From contig CAMAUC010000006.1 of assembly GCA_945861265.1 (NCBI GenBank), forward strand, positions 1 through 64,000: a stretch of DNA of 64,000 nucleotides, in the 5' to 3' direction. This DNA is from Rhizobium sp. Q54 (GTDB lineage: Bacteria; Pseudomonadota; Alphaproteobacteria; Rhizobiales; Xanthobacteraceae). The notes beneath the pieces are model-generated. The model was not told where the DNA came from. It made no database searches and saw only the letters and a list, made by a program, of their open reading frames with translations. Within the stretch, counting starts at the first letter, position 1. Each line of letters starts with the position of its first letter. This document shows, one piece after another, positions 1-8,027 of this stretch. Made by a program: the position numbers and the translations under genes.

Positions 1-1373
1 ACGCCGCCGAAACGGCCATAGCCGGAATCCTTGGTGCCGCCGAACGGCATTTGCGGTTCGTCGTTCACTGTCGGGCCGTTGATGTGACAAATGCCGGACT
101 GAATGCGCTTGGCGACCGCCATCGCGCGCTGGATGTTCTGGCTGAACACCGCCGATGACAGGCCATATTCGGTGTCGTTGGCGATGCTGACCGCCTCGTC
201 GTCGCCGTCGACACGGATGATGCTCTTGACCGGGCCGAACGATTCTTCGCGATAGATTTTCATCTGCGGGTTGACGTGGTCGAGCAAGGTGGCCGACCAG
301 GCGGTGCCGTTGCGCTTGCCGCCGGCGACCAGCTTGGCGCCCTTGCTGACGGCGTCGTCGAGCAGTTCCTGCATGCGGTTGGCCGCATGTTCGCTCACCA
401 GCGAGCCGAGCACGACCTTGCCGCGCGGATCGCCGAACGGCAGGCCGTTCGCCTTGGCGGCGAGCTTGCCGACGAAGTCGTCGGCGATCTTGTTGTCGAC
501 GACGATGCGCTCGGTCGACATGCAGATCTGGCCCATGTGCATGAAGGCGCCGAAGGCCGCGCCGTTCACCGCGTCGTCGATATTGGCGTCGTCGAGCACC
601 AGAAGCGGCGCCTTGCCGCCGAGTTCGAGCAGCACGGGCTTGAGATGCTTGGCGGCGATCTGCGCGACGATGCGGCCGACATGGCTCGAGCCGGTGAAGT
701 TGATGCGGCGCACCGCCGGATGCGCGATCAGTGCCTCAACCACCTGCGGCGCGTCCTCGCGCGAATGGGTGACGACATTGATGGCGCCTTTCGGAATACC
801 GGCTTCCTGCAATACCTTGCCGATCAACATATGGGTGGCGGGGCAGGTCTCCGACGCTTTCATCACCACGGTGTTGCCGCAGGCCAAGGCCATCGCCACC
901 GAGCGCACGCCGAGAATGACCGGCGCGTTCCACGGCGCCATGCCGACGCAGACGCCGGCCGGTTGGCGGATCGCCATCGAAAAGCAGCCTGGCTTGTCGG
1001 ACGGAATGACCTCGCCATGAATCATGGTGGTCATGCAAGCCGCTTCGCGCAAAATCTTGGCACCGAACATGACATTGAAGCCGGACCACGGCCCGGTCGC
1101 GCCGGTCTCTTCCATGGTCAGCTTGATGAACTCGGGCGTCTTCGCTTCCAGCAGATCGGCCGCCTTCAGCAGTAGCTTGCGGCGTTCGTTCGGGCCGGTT
1201 TCCGACCAGGCGGGAAACGCGGCGGCCGCGGCTGCGCAAGCGGCATTGACATCGGCAACCTTGCCGGCAGGCGATGTGCTGGCGACGCTGCCGGTGAACG
1301 GGTCGAGACGGTCGAATGTCTTGTTGTCGATAGCGGCGACGTCGGCGCCGTTGATCAGAAGTGATACGTTCAT
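1..1373 (-). CDS. NAD(P)-dependent aldehyde dehydrogenase, vanillin/salicylaldehyde dehydrogenase-like (3' end cut by window)
   Basis: Oxidises an aldehyde, probably aromatic, to its acid in the cytoplasm. The reading frame stays open to the left edge, so the C-terminus is missing. It reads from an ATG at 1373 with a GGGGGAGG ribosome binding site just upstream. Visible family marks are the MAPWNAP segment near residue 146, the FTGS cofactor loop near 227, the catalytic glutamate in LELGGK near 250 and the nucleophilic cysteine in GQICMS near 284. The last visible residues give the PFGGTKDSGYGR motif typical of this family. It lies downstream of a ThDP enzyme and a TRAP transporter on the same strand, which fits oxidation of an aryl aldehyde made by that enzyme or by side-chain cleavage of a cinnamoyl-CoA. 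The exact substrate is inference. Confidence 0.93.
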   Translation of the reverse strand, partial: MNVSLLINGADVAAIDNKTFDRLDPFTGSVASTSPAGKVADVNAACAAAAAAFPAWSETGPNERRKLLLKAADLLEAKTPEFIKLTMEETGATGPWSGFNVMFGAKILREAACMTTMIHGEVIPSDKPGCFSMAIRQPAGVCVGMAPWNAPVILGVRSVAMALACGNTVVMKASETCPATHMLIGKVLQEAGIPKGAINVVTHSREDAPQVVEALIAHPAVRRINFTGSSHVGRIVAQIAAKHLKPVLLELGGKAPLLVLDDANIDDAVNGAAFGAFMHMGQICMSTERIVVDNKIADDFVGKLAAKANGLPFGDPRGKVVLGSLVSEHAANRMQELLDDAVSKGAKLVAGGKRNGTAWSATLLDHVNPQMKIYREESFGPVKSIIRVDGDDEAVSIANDTEYGLSSAVFSQNIQRAMAVAKRIQSGICHINGPTVNDEPQMPFGGTKDSGYGRFGG

Positions 1374-1454
1374 GTTATCCTCCCCCAAAAATTTCATTCA
1401 CTCTACATTTGTCCTCTCGCCGCTGGCCTGCGACGCAAAGTCTCATGTCGGGCC

Positions 1455-3167
1455 TTAAAGATGCGGTACGCGCACATCGAGCACCGCGCAACGCTTCTCC
1501 TCGCGCACAATCCGTAGCGCTTCAGCGATGGCCGCTTCTACTTCGTCGGGCCGTTCCAGCTTTCGTGCAAAGGCGCCGCCGGCGGCGGCGGCGATCGCAG
1601 CGTGATCGGGCGCGGGATCGAATTCGACGCCGATCGCATTGGCGCGGCTGGCATAACCGTCGGGATGCACAGCCAGGGTCGACATTTTCGGCGAGCGCCA
1701 GCCGCCATTGTTGTAGATCACTTGCAGGAATGGCGTTTCGTACTTGCGCGCCATCCAGTGCACCGACGACGGCACCGAGAACATGTAAGAGCCGTCGCCG
1801 GAAAGCGCGATGACGGTCTTGTCCGGCTGCGCCAGCTTGGCGCCGATGGCAGCGCCGCCATGCCAGCCGAGCGACGAGCCGCCGCTGAGGAAATACGATC
1901 CGGGCCGCGACGGCCGCAGATGGTTGGCGATGGTCGGGTAGTTGGTGATCGTCTCGGACAGGATGATGGTGTCGTCGTCGATATGTTTGCGCAGACACGC
2001 CGTGAAATATTCCGGCGTGATCATGGCGCCGTTCGGCTGCTCGCGCTTGAGCCACTGCGCGGCGAGAGCGTCGTGCATCTTGCCGTAATGCGCCTGGCGC
2101 TCCTTGACCTTTCCGGCGTCGATAGTCATGCCGTCGAGCGCGCCATTCACCTGCGCCAGCGCCGTGGCGCAGTCGGCCTGGAACACGCGCTGCGCCTTGA
2201 AGTACCAGAGCGGAATATCGAGTTTGAGCGGATCGACGTCGATATGGAATATTTTTGCGCCGGCCGACGGCTTGCTGACCGACGGCACCCAGGGCGCGTC
2301 ACTGTCGAGCACCAGCACGACATCGGCGTCCGCCAGCACCGGCTCCTGATAGGGCTCGCTCCAGCGATTGCCCATATAGAGCGAATCTTCGGCCGGATAG
2401 TTCATGCTGACCGGCGACTGTTCGAGCACGGCGATGCCGAGGCGATGACATAGCTTGATCAATTCGGGAACGGCGGCCGGATTACGGCCGACCGCACTGG
2501 TCACCACCAGCGGCCGCTTGGCGCCAATGAGCGCCTGCGCCAGTTCGGAGGCGTCGCCTGCGCGCAGCGGCAAAGGCGCGATCGGCGGCCATTCCGTCAT
2601 GTCGATGGCGACCGGCGTGACGTCCTCTTCCATCACCTCGCGCGCGCCGACCAGATAGACCGGGCCCTTCGGCTCGCTCTTGGCAAGCTGCATGGCGCGG
2701 TGCGTCACCTGCTTGATGTTGCGGCCGGTACGGAATTCGTAGTCGAACTTGACGTAGTTGCGCATGATGCCGCGCTGGTCGGCAATATCCTGGATCCATT
2801 GGATCCATTCGTTGCGCGACCCCTTCAGTTCGCCTTCCTGCGTATACGGAGTGGCACCGGCGAAGATCAAAACCGGTACGCGGCCGCGCAACGCGTTGTG
2901 AACGGCACCGCCGAGCGCCTGCGTGCCGCATTCGACATGGACGATCACGGCCTGCGCCTGTCCGCTCACCTGCGCGTAGCCATGCGCCGCGGACAGCGCG
3001 ACCATTTCGTTCGGACACGTCAGCATCGCCGGAAAGCCGCGCGCGCTTGCTTTGCCCTCGGCGACTGATTCGACGATAGCCGGATGGTCGCTGCCGAGAT
3101 TGGCGAAAATATAGGAGACGCCGGCCTCCTTGAGAGCTTCGAGAAAGGCCGTTCCTGCAGTGTACAC
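1455..3167 (-). CDS. Thiamine-diphosphate-dependent decarboxylase / acetolactate-synthase-family enzyme
   Basis: A 570-residue ThDP enzyme with the normal three-domain layout: N-terminal pyrimidine-binding domain with the activating glutamate in CPNEM (Glu54), a middle domain around 200-340, and a C-terminal pyrophosphate-binding domain with GDGS at 457-460 and the paired Asn at 486-487. The start is GTG at 3167, with AGGA eight bases upstream. It follows the TRAP genes and precedes an aldehyde dehydrogenase, all on the minus strand. The family includes acetolactate synthase, benzoylformate decarboxylase and related 2-oxoacid decarboxylases. With an aldehyde dehydrogenase next to it, decarboxylation of an aryl 2-oxoacid to an aldehyde is a reasonable guess, but the sequence does not fix the substrate. 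A biosynthetic acetolactate synthase is less likely because no small regulatory subunit is nearby. Confidence 0.88.
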   Translation of the reverse strand: MYTAGTAFLEALKEAGVSYIFANLGSDHPAIVESVAEGKASARGFPAMLTCPNEMVALSAAHGYAQVSGQAQAVIVHVECGTQALGGAVHNALRGRVPVLIFAGATPYTQEGELKGSRNEWIQWIQDIADQRGIMRNYVKFDYEFRTGRNIKQVTHRAMQLAKSEPKGPVYLVGAREVMEEDVTPVAIDMTEWPPIAPLPLRAGDASELAQALIGAKRPLVVTSAVGRNPAAVPELIKLCHRLGIAVLEQSPVSMNYPAEDSLYMGNRWSEPYQEPVLADADVVLVLDSDAPWVPSVSKPSAGAKIFHIDVDPLKLDIPLWYFKAQRVFQADCATALAQVNGALDGMTIDAGKVKERQAHYGKMHDALAAQWLKREQPNGAMITPEYFTACLRKHIDDDTIILSETITNYPTIANHLRPSRPGSYFLSGGSSLGWHGGAAIGAKLAQPDKTVIALSGDGSYMFSVPSSVHWMARKYETPFLQVIYNNGGWRSPKMSTLAVHPDGYASRANAIGVEFDPAPDHAAIAAAAGGAFARKLERPDEVEAAIAEALRIVREEKRCAVLDVRVPHL

Positions 3168-3209
3168 GTGTTTATCCTGTCTGCGATGAAGCGAAGTTCT
3201 ATCGAACGG

Positions 3210-4508
3210 TTACATATGTGAGGGCAACCAAAGCGCCAGAATCGGGAAGGCGATCAGGATGCCGAGGCGAATGAGATCGGTGATGATGAACGGCATCACG
3301 CCATAGAAGATGGTCGATATCTTGACGTCCTCGACAACGCTCTTGATGACGAAGATGTTCATGCCGACCGGCGGATGAATGAGGCCGAGTTCGACCGTCA
3401 TGACGATGATGACGCCAAACCAGATCGGATTGAAGCCGAGCGCGGTGATAACCGGGAAGATGATCGGGATGGTCAGGATGATCATCGCCAGCGCGTCCAT
3501 CAGGCAGCCGAGCACCAGATACATCAGCATGATGATGCCGAGGATGCCGTAGGGGCCAAGGCCGAGCGAGCCGAGGAATTCCGACACCTTCTGCGGCGTC
3601 TGCGTGATGGTCAGGAAATAGCCGAACAGCAGCGCGCCGATCAACACCGTGAAAACCGCCGCGGTGGTGCGGGTCGCCTCCAGCAGCGAGCGCAGGATAT
3701 CGGCGCGCGACAGCCGGCCGCGCGCGATGCCGATCAGGAAAGCGCCGCCCGCGCCCATGCCGGCCGCTTCGGTCGCCGTGAACATGCCGCCATAAATGCC
3801 GCCGATGACGAACGCGAACAGCAGCACGGTGGCCCAGACGTCGCGAACGCCTTCAAGCCGTTCCTTCCACGAGCTGCGCGGGCCCGCGGGCAGGAAGCCT
3901 GGACGCACCGCGCCAATGATGGAAATGGTCGCCATGTACATCAGTACGGCGAGGATTCCGGGAACGATGCCGGCGACGAACAGCTTGCCGACATCCTGCT
4001 CGGTGATCAGGCCATAGACCGCGAACACGGTCGAGGGCGGGATCATGATGCCGAGCGTGCCGCCGGCCGCGATGACACCGGTGGCGAAACTTTGCGGATA
4101 GCCGTAGCGGCGCATCTCCGGATAGGCGACGCGCGAGAACGTGGCCGCGGTAGCGACCGACGAGCCGCAGATCGCCGCGAAGCCGCCGCAAGCGGCGATG
4201 GTGGCGATGCCGAGCCCGCCGCGCAAATGGCCGACGAAGCCGTTGGCGGCGCGAAACAGTTCGCGGCTCATGCCGGACGTGGTCGCCAGCGAGCCCATCA
4301 GCAGGAACAACGGAATGACCGCGAAGTTGAAGTCGGTCACCGTGCGCATCGTCGTATGGCCGACGATCTTCAGCGCCGGCCCGCCGCCTGACAGGTAAGC
4401 AAAGCCGCCGACGCCGACCAGGCCCATCGCCATGCCGATCGGGACGCGCAACAGCATCAGCGCGAACAGGACGACAAACCCGATGATCGCGACGGCGTCC
4501 GTACTCAT
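3210..4508 (-). CDS. dctM: TRAP transporter large permease subunit (DctM family)
   Basis: A 432-residue integral membrane protein made almost entirely of hydrophobic helices, the usual length and character of the 12-helix DctM subunit that carries substrate with sodium across the inner membrane. The glycine-rich stretches GGTLGIMIPPS and LGLIHPPVGMN are typical of the family. It starts ten bases after the dctQ stop, so it is co-transcribed with dctQ and dctP. Its place in an aromatic catabolic region points to uptake of an organic acid, perhaps a phenylpropanoate or aryl carboxylate; TRAP systems for p-coumarate-type acids are known from related phototrophs. The specificity is set by the DctP partner and is inferred only. 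Confidence 0.95.
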   Translation of the reverse strand: MSTDAVAIIGFVVLFALMLLRVPIGMAMGLVGVGGFAYLSGGGPALKIVGHTTMRTVTDFNFAVIPLFLLMGSLATTSGMSRELFRAANGFVGHLRGGLGIATIAACGGFAAICGSSVATAATFSRVAYPEMRRYGYPQSFATGVIAAGGTLGIMIPPSTVFAVYGLITEQDVGKLFVAGIVPGILAVLMYMATISIIGAVRPGFLPAGPRSSWKERLEGVRDVWATVLLFAFVIGGIYGGMFTATEAAGMGAGGAFLIGIARGRLSRADILRSLLEATRTTAAVFTVLIGALLFGYFLTITQTPQKVSEFLGSLGLGPYGILGIIMLMYLVLGCLMDALAMIILTIPIIFPVITALGFNPIWFGVIIVMTVELGLIHPPVGMNIFVIKSVVEDVKISTIFYGVMPFIITDLIRLGILIAFPILALWLPSHM

Positions 4509-4518
4509 AAGCGGTTAC

Positions 4519-5034
4519 TCACTCGACCGTCTTGATGGCGTTTTGATTGGCGGCGATCAGTTCAGGGTGGAAAATCAGCCGGTAGGTGCGCACGACGATC
4601 AACAGGACGGCGGCGGCGTCACCAAGCCATGCGACGAGGAAGAACGGCCAGACCTGAAGCCGGAGATCGAAAGTCTGCAGATTGGCGTCGCGGGTGCTGA
4701 CGACCTTGTCGAACAGAGTGTAGGTCTGCACCGTCACGACAAACAAAAGGACGAGCGTGGCGAAGATGTCGATGGCGCGCTGCCAACGCGGCCCGACATT
4801 GGCCCAGACCAGATCGACGGTGATGTGGGTGCCGCGATAGGACGTTGCGGCTATGCCCCAGAAGATCAGGATTCCGAGCAGCAGCTGTCCGAAGTCGTAA
4901 GCATCTGGAATCGCAATATTAAAGAAATAGCGCAGCATTACAGTAATGAACACGTCGACCGCGACGATCCCAATAAACAACGCCGCGATCCACTCGATCG
5001 AATCGATGAAGCGGTCCATTAGATTGCCGGACAT
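4519..5034 (-). CDS. dctQ: TRAP transporter small permease subunit (DctQ family)
   Basis: About 171 residues with four predicted membrane helices, the standard form of DctQ, which pairs with DctM in the inner membrane. The frame could be opened at 5127, but that start would lie inside a perfect hairpin at 5096-5125 and would add a 31-residue arginine-rich leader unlike the family. The ATG at 5034 (MSGNLMDRF) puts the first helix where DctQ proteins have it. An AAGG sequence lies a few bases upstream. It sits between dctP and dctM. The hairpin after dctP probably makes dctQ and dctM less expressed than dctP. Confidence 0.9.
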   Translation of the reverse strand: MSGNLMDRFIDSIEWIAALFIGIVAVDVFITVMLRYFFNIAIPDAYDFGQLLLGILIFWGIAATSYRGTHITVDLVWANVGPRWQRAIDIFATLVLLFVVTVQTYTLFDKVVSTRDANLQTFDLRLQVWPFFLVAWLGDAAAVLLIVVRTYRLIFHPELIAANQNAIKTVE

Positions 5035-5095
5035 GGCACGCCTTGATTGCACACGAACGATAGGGGTGAATGCGCCGTCTCGCGCGAAATGAAAC

Positions 5096-5125
5096 GAGCG
5101 GCGGCGGGATGTCCCGCCGCCGCTC
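5096..5125 (-). terminator. Perfect 13-bp stem-loop between dctP and dctQ (attenuator or mRNA-stabilising hairpin)
   Basis: A 13-base GC-only arm at 5096-5108 pairs exactly with 5113-5125 around a four-base loop. On the minus strand it starts six bases after the dctP stop codon and is followed by a short GTTTCATTT stretch. Such hairpins after binding-protein genes commonly stop part of the transcription or protect the upstream message, giving more binding protein than permease. Confidence 0.75.
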
Positions 5126-5131
5126 AATTCA

Positions 5132-6157
5132 TCAATAGGCCGCTTTGAGCTTGGTCAATTCGGCCTTGAGTTCTTTCATGATGGCGTCGCCGTCGCCGCC
5201 GGACTTCTTGACGTTGTCGGCCCAGGTCTTTTCCAGCGGCTGCGCCGCGGTCTTCCATTCCGTCAGTTGCGCCGGTGTGATGGTGTAGACTTCATGCGCC
5301 GGATCGGCCTTGAGCTTGCCGATGCCGGCGTGCTCGAAGTCGGCCCAGTTCGACGCCACTTTCAGCGCCCAATCGTTGGTGCAGTGATTGTCGATCACTT
5401 TCTTTTGCGCCGCCGACATCTGGGCGTATTTGTCCTTGTTGAAGACGAAGGCGAAAGTGGTGACGTAGAGCGGCACTTCCATGTGATACTTGGTCACCTT
5501 GTCGATGCCGAACAGCGGGATCGAGCCCCATGGGAAAGTCACCGCGTCGGCGACGCCCTTCTCGAGAATGTCGCGCACTTCCGGCGCGCTGGACTGCACA
5601 TTGGTGCCGCCGAGCTGCGTGACGAAAGTCGCCATGGTGGCGTGCGCGGGACGGATCTTCATGCCCTTGATATCGGCCGGCACCACGATCTTCTTGGCCT
5701 TGGAGTGGAACGTGCCCGGATCGTGCACGAAGGCGAGGCAGAACTTGACGTCCTTCATCTCCTTGTCGGCGTATTTGCGGTACCAGGCGTCGAGCGCCTG
5801 CGAGCCGGTCTTGCCGTTGGCGATCAAGAACGGCAGTTCGCCGGCGCCGATGATCGGGAAGCGGCCGGGCTGATAGCCAGGATTGATGTAAGTGAGGTCG
5901 GCGATGCCGTCGCGCGCCATGTCGTAATGGTCGAAGGCCTTGCCGAGCTGCTGGGCCGGATAAACTTTGGACTTGATGGTCCCGCCGGAATCCTTCTCTA
6001 CAGAAGCGCCCCATTCTTCAAGCGCCTTCTGCAGCGGGTGTGACGGCGGTACCCAATGCGACAACTTGAGCTCGAACGTCTTGTCCTGGGCAATGCCGGC
6101 GGTGGTTGCGCCGAGCAGGCCGGCAAAGGCAAGCGCGGTGGCGATACGAATTTTCAT
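5132..6157 (-). CDS. dctP: TRAP transporter substrate-binding protein (DctP family)
   Basis: Periplasmic solute-binding protein of about 341 residues that captures the substrate for DctQM. The start at 6157 gives a clean signal peptide (MKIRIATALAFAGLLG followed by an Ala-rich cleavage region ending TTAGIAQ) and has a GAGGGAGAAA ribosome binding site; the longer frame from 6220 would bury that signal. Family features include the LKLSHWVPPSHPL opening, the PAQQLG segment and the conserved arginine region MKIRPAH used for carboxylate binding. It is first in the dctPQM operon and divergent from a marR gene across a 149-base spacer that contains a strong palindrome, so it is likely controlled by that regulator. 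Confidence 0.95.
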   Translation of the reverse strand: MKIRIATALAFAGLLGATTAGIAQDKTFELKLSHWVPPSHPLQKALEEWGASVEKDSGGTIKSKVYPAQQLGKAFDHYDMARDGIADLTYINPGYQPGRFPIIGAGELPFLIANGKTGSQALDAWYRKYADKEMKDVKFCLAFVHDPGTFHSKAKKIVVPADIKGMKIRPAHATMATFVTQLGGTNVQSSAPEVRDILEKGVADAVTFPWGSIPLFGIDKVTKYHMEVPLYVTTFAFVFNKDKYAQMSAAQKKVIDNHCTNDWALKVASNWADFEHAGIGKLKADPAHEVYTITPAQLTEWKTAAQPLEKTWADNVKKSGGDGDAIMKELKAELTKLKAAY

Positions 6158-6245
6158 CGGTTTTCTCCCTCGGTTGATACCGTTGGTTACAAAGCCAACT
6201 TTTTTATTATTCAGCCGCATGTTGTCGCGCTTGTAAAGGGAAGTA

Positions 6246-6267
6246 TATGGTTTGATATCAAACTATA
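6246..6267. promoter_or_regulatory. 22-bp palindromic operator between dctP and marR
   Basis: The core TTTGATATCAAA extends to eleven-base arms with one mismatch (6249/6264), centred between 6256 and 6257. It lies in the divergent spacer, 40 bases before the marR start and about 90 bases from the dctP start. Size, symmetry and place match operators of MarR-family regulators of aromatic catabolism, so it probably mediates autorepression and control of the TRAP operon. Confidence 0.75.
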
Positions 6268-6306
6268 AGCTTGACCGCCGGGAGCGGCGGGCCATGGAGC
6301 GACGAC

Positions 6307-6807
6307 GTGAGCGTAAAGAACGGTAAAGGCGGCAGCCGTGTGCGGCGCGGCAAGAACGGGGTGTCGAGCGTCGAATCGATCAATTTCGGCCCGTTGGCGA
6401 CATGGGTGGGCTTCAATCTGCGCATGGCGCAGGAGTCGGCCTTCCAGGCTTTCTCGCGGCAGTCGCAGGAGATCGGCGAAAGTCCGGGCCGGTTTGCAAC
6501 GCTGACCCTGATCGCACGCAACCCGGGTATCAGCCAGACCGAGTTGAGCCAGGCTGCCGGCCGCGACAAATCCAGTCTGACGCCGGTGATAGAGGATTTG
6601 GTGCGCCGCGGCCTGGTCGAGCGCAAGCGGCTCAACCACGACCGCCGCGCCTATTGCCTCAACGTGACCCGCGACGGCAAGAAAACCCTGACGACCATGA
6701 TGCGGTGCGCGCGCCGGCACGAGCGCAACCTCGACAAGATCATTGGCCTGAAGAACCGCGAGCGTTTCATCGAAATATTGAAGAAACTCGCCGCCGGCTT
6801 CAATTGA
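6307..6807 (+). CDS. MarR-family transcriptional regulator
   Basis: About 166 residues forming a winged helix-turn-helix repressor. The recognition region GISQTELSQAAGRDKSSLT is followed by VIEDLVRRGLVERKRL and the wing HDRRAY, the normal MarR pattern. I chose the GTG at 6307 because GGAG lies seven bases upstream; an in-frame TTG at 6271 has no such site. The gene is divergent from dctPQM and convergent with the thioesterase gene that ends eight bases after it. MarR proteins in phenylpropanoid clusters usually release DNA when they bind an aryl-CoA thioester or free aromatic acid; that role here is inferred from position and from the palindrome at 6246-6267. Confidence 0.9.
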   Translation: MSVKNGKGGSRVRRGKNGVSSVESINFGPLATWVGFNLRMAQESAFQAFSRQSQEIGESPGRFATLTLIARNPGISQTELSQAAGRDKSSLTPVIEDLVRRGLVERKRLNHDRRAYCLNVTRDGKKTLTTMMRCARRHERNLDKIIGLKNRERFIEILKKLAAGFN

Positions 6808-6814
6808 TCTGCGG

Positions 6815-7231
6815 TCAGGCCTCGAATTTCGCCAGCACCGCGTCTGGCACCGGATGCGATTTCAGACGCCCTTCCGCATCGCGCACCGTCCACACCCGCT
6901 TTTCCGAACATTCCGCGCAAAGCTCGCCGTCAAGGCTGAGCTTGTGCTCGACCTCGAAGCTGGAGCGGCCGAAGACGATCGTGCTGACCACGCTGACATC
7001 GTCGCCGAAGCGCGTCGGCTTGATGAATTTCGCCTGCGTACGCACCAGCGGCCAGCCGGTGAATTCCAGTCTCTTGAACATCTCGAATTTGGTCATGCCG
7101 AGTACGGTCTCGAACAGCATCGCCGTCGAGTGATCGAAGATGCGGAAATAGTTCGGAAAGAAAATGATGCCGGCCGGGTCGCAGTCGCCCCATTCGATCC
7201 GCACCATGCGGGTGTTGCTGTGCGTCGCCAT
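6815..7231 (-). CDS. Acyl-CoA thioesterase, 4-hydroxybenzoyl-CoA thioesterase (4HBT) hot-dog family
   Basis: A 138-residue single hot-dog protein. The N-terminal motif WGDCDPAGIIFFPNYF carries the catalytic aspartate (Asp18, equivalent to Asp17 of the Pseudomonas 4-hydroxybenzoyl-CoA thioesterase). It hydrolyses an acyl-CoA, here probably an aryl-CoA such as 4-hydroxybenzoyl- or vanilloyl-CoA, freeing the aromatic acid and CoA. It is the last gene of the run thiolase, SDR, thioesterase, separated from the SDR by eight bases. In a beta-oxidation style route from a cinnamoyl-CoA, thiolysis yields an aryl-CoA and this enzyme would release the acid for ring cleavage. The substrate is inferred from family and context. 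Confidence 0.9.
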   Translation of the reverse strand: MATHSNTRMVRIEWGDCDPAGIIFFPNYFRIFDHSTAMLFETVLGMTKFEMFKRLEFTGWPLVRTQAKFIKPTRFGDDVSVVSTIVFGRSSFEVEHKLSLDGELCAECSEKRVWTVRDAEGRLKSHPVPDAVLAKFEA

Positions 7232-7239
7232 TTTGCGGG

Positions 7240-8001
7240 CTACCGGGGCGCCATGCGCAGCGCGCCGTCGAGGCGGATCACTTCGCCGTTGAGATAGCCG
7301 TTATGGACGCAGTGCAGCACCAAGGCCGCGTATTCGCTTGGCCGTCCCAGGCGCTTGGGGAATGGCACCGAGGCGCCGAGCGAATCTTGAGTCTCCTGCG
7401 GCAACGCGGTCAGCATCGGCGTGCCGAAAATGCCGGGCGCTATCGCCAGCACACGGATGCCGAACTGCGACAGCTCCCGCGCCGCCGGCATGGTCAGCGC
7501 GGCGACGCCGCCTTTTGACGATGCGTAAGCGGCCTGGCCGATCTGGCCCTCGAAGGCGGCGACCGAGGCGGTCGATACGATGACGCCACGCTCGCCATCG
7601 GCGAAGGGCGCGACGGTCTGCATGTCGGCCGCGACCAGCCGCATCATGTTGAAGGTGCCGATCAGATTGATGCGGATGACGCGCTCGAAGTCTTCCAGCG
7701 GCTGCGGGCCGTCGCGGCCGACAATGCGCTTGGCCGGACCGACGCCGGCGCAATTGACGAGAATGCGCGCCGCGCCGTGCGCCGCCTTGGCCTTTTCGAT
7801 ACCCGCCTTGGCGCCGTCGGCCGAGGCGACGTCGCAGGCAATGCCGACGCCCCCAATGTCCTTGGCGACGCTCGCGGCGCCGGCTTCGTTGATGTCGAAC
7901 ACCGCCACTTTGGCGCCGGCGGCCGCCAGCGCGCGCGCGGTCGCGGCGCCCAAGCCCGATGCGCCGCCGGTCACGATGGCCGCCTGTCCTTTGAGTTCCA
8001 T
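7240..8001 (-). CDS. Short-chain dehydrogenase, 3-hydroxyacyl-CoA dehydrogenase type-2-like
   Basis: A 253-residue SDR with the cofactor loop TGGASGLG at 11-18, a serine in the VSTAS strand and the catalytic pair YASSK (Tyr159, Lys163). Asp36 at the end of the second strand (VFDIN) predicts NAD rather than NADP. The N-terminal half and the segment APGIFGTPML resemble 17-beta-HSD10/3-hydroxyacyl-CoA dehydrogenase type 2, which oxidises 3-hydroxyacyl-CoA to 3-ketoacyl-CoA. It lies directly after the thiolase gene, so the pair can perform the last two steps of side-chain beta-oxidation of an aryl propenoyl-CoA. The exact substrate is inferred. Confidence 0.9.
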   Translation of the reverse strand: MELKGQAAIVTGGASGLGAATARALAAAGAKVAVFDINEAGAASVAKDIGGVGIACDVASADGAKAGIEKAKAAHGAARILVNCAGVGPAKRIVGRDGPQPLEDFERVIRINLIGTFNMMRLVAADMQTVAPFADGERGVIVSTASVAAFEGQIGQAAYASSKGGVAALTMPAARELSQFGIRVLAIAPGIFGTPMLTALPQETQDSLGASVPFPKRLGRPSEYAALVLHCVHNGYLNGEVIRLDGALRMAPR

Positions 8002-8027
8002 CGTTTTGGGCTCCTTCCTTGGCGCGA

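Noticed and set aside
1455-3167. Acetolactate synthase large subunit (ilvB)
   Set aside because: No ilvN partner, placed among transport and aromatic catabolic genes, and followed by an aldehyde dehydrogenase gene.
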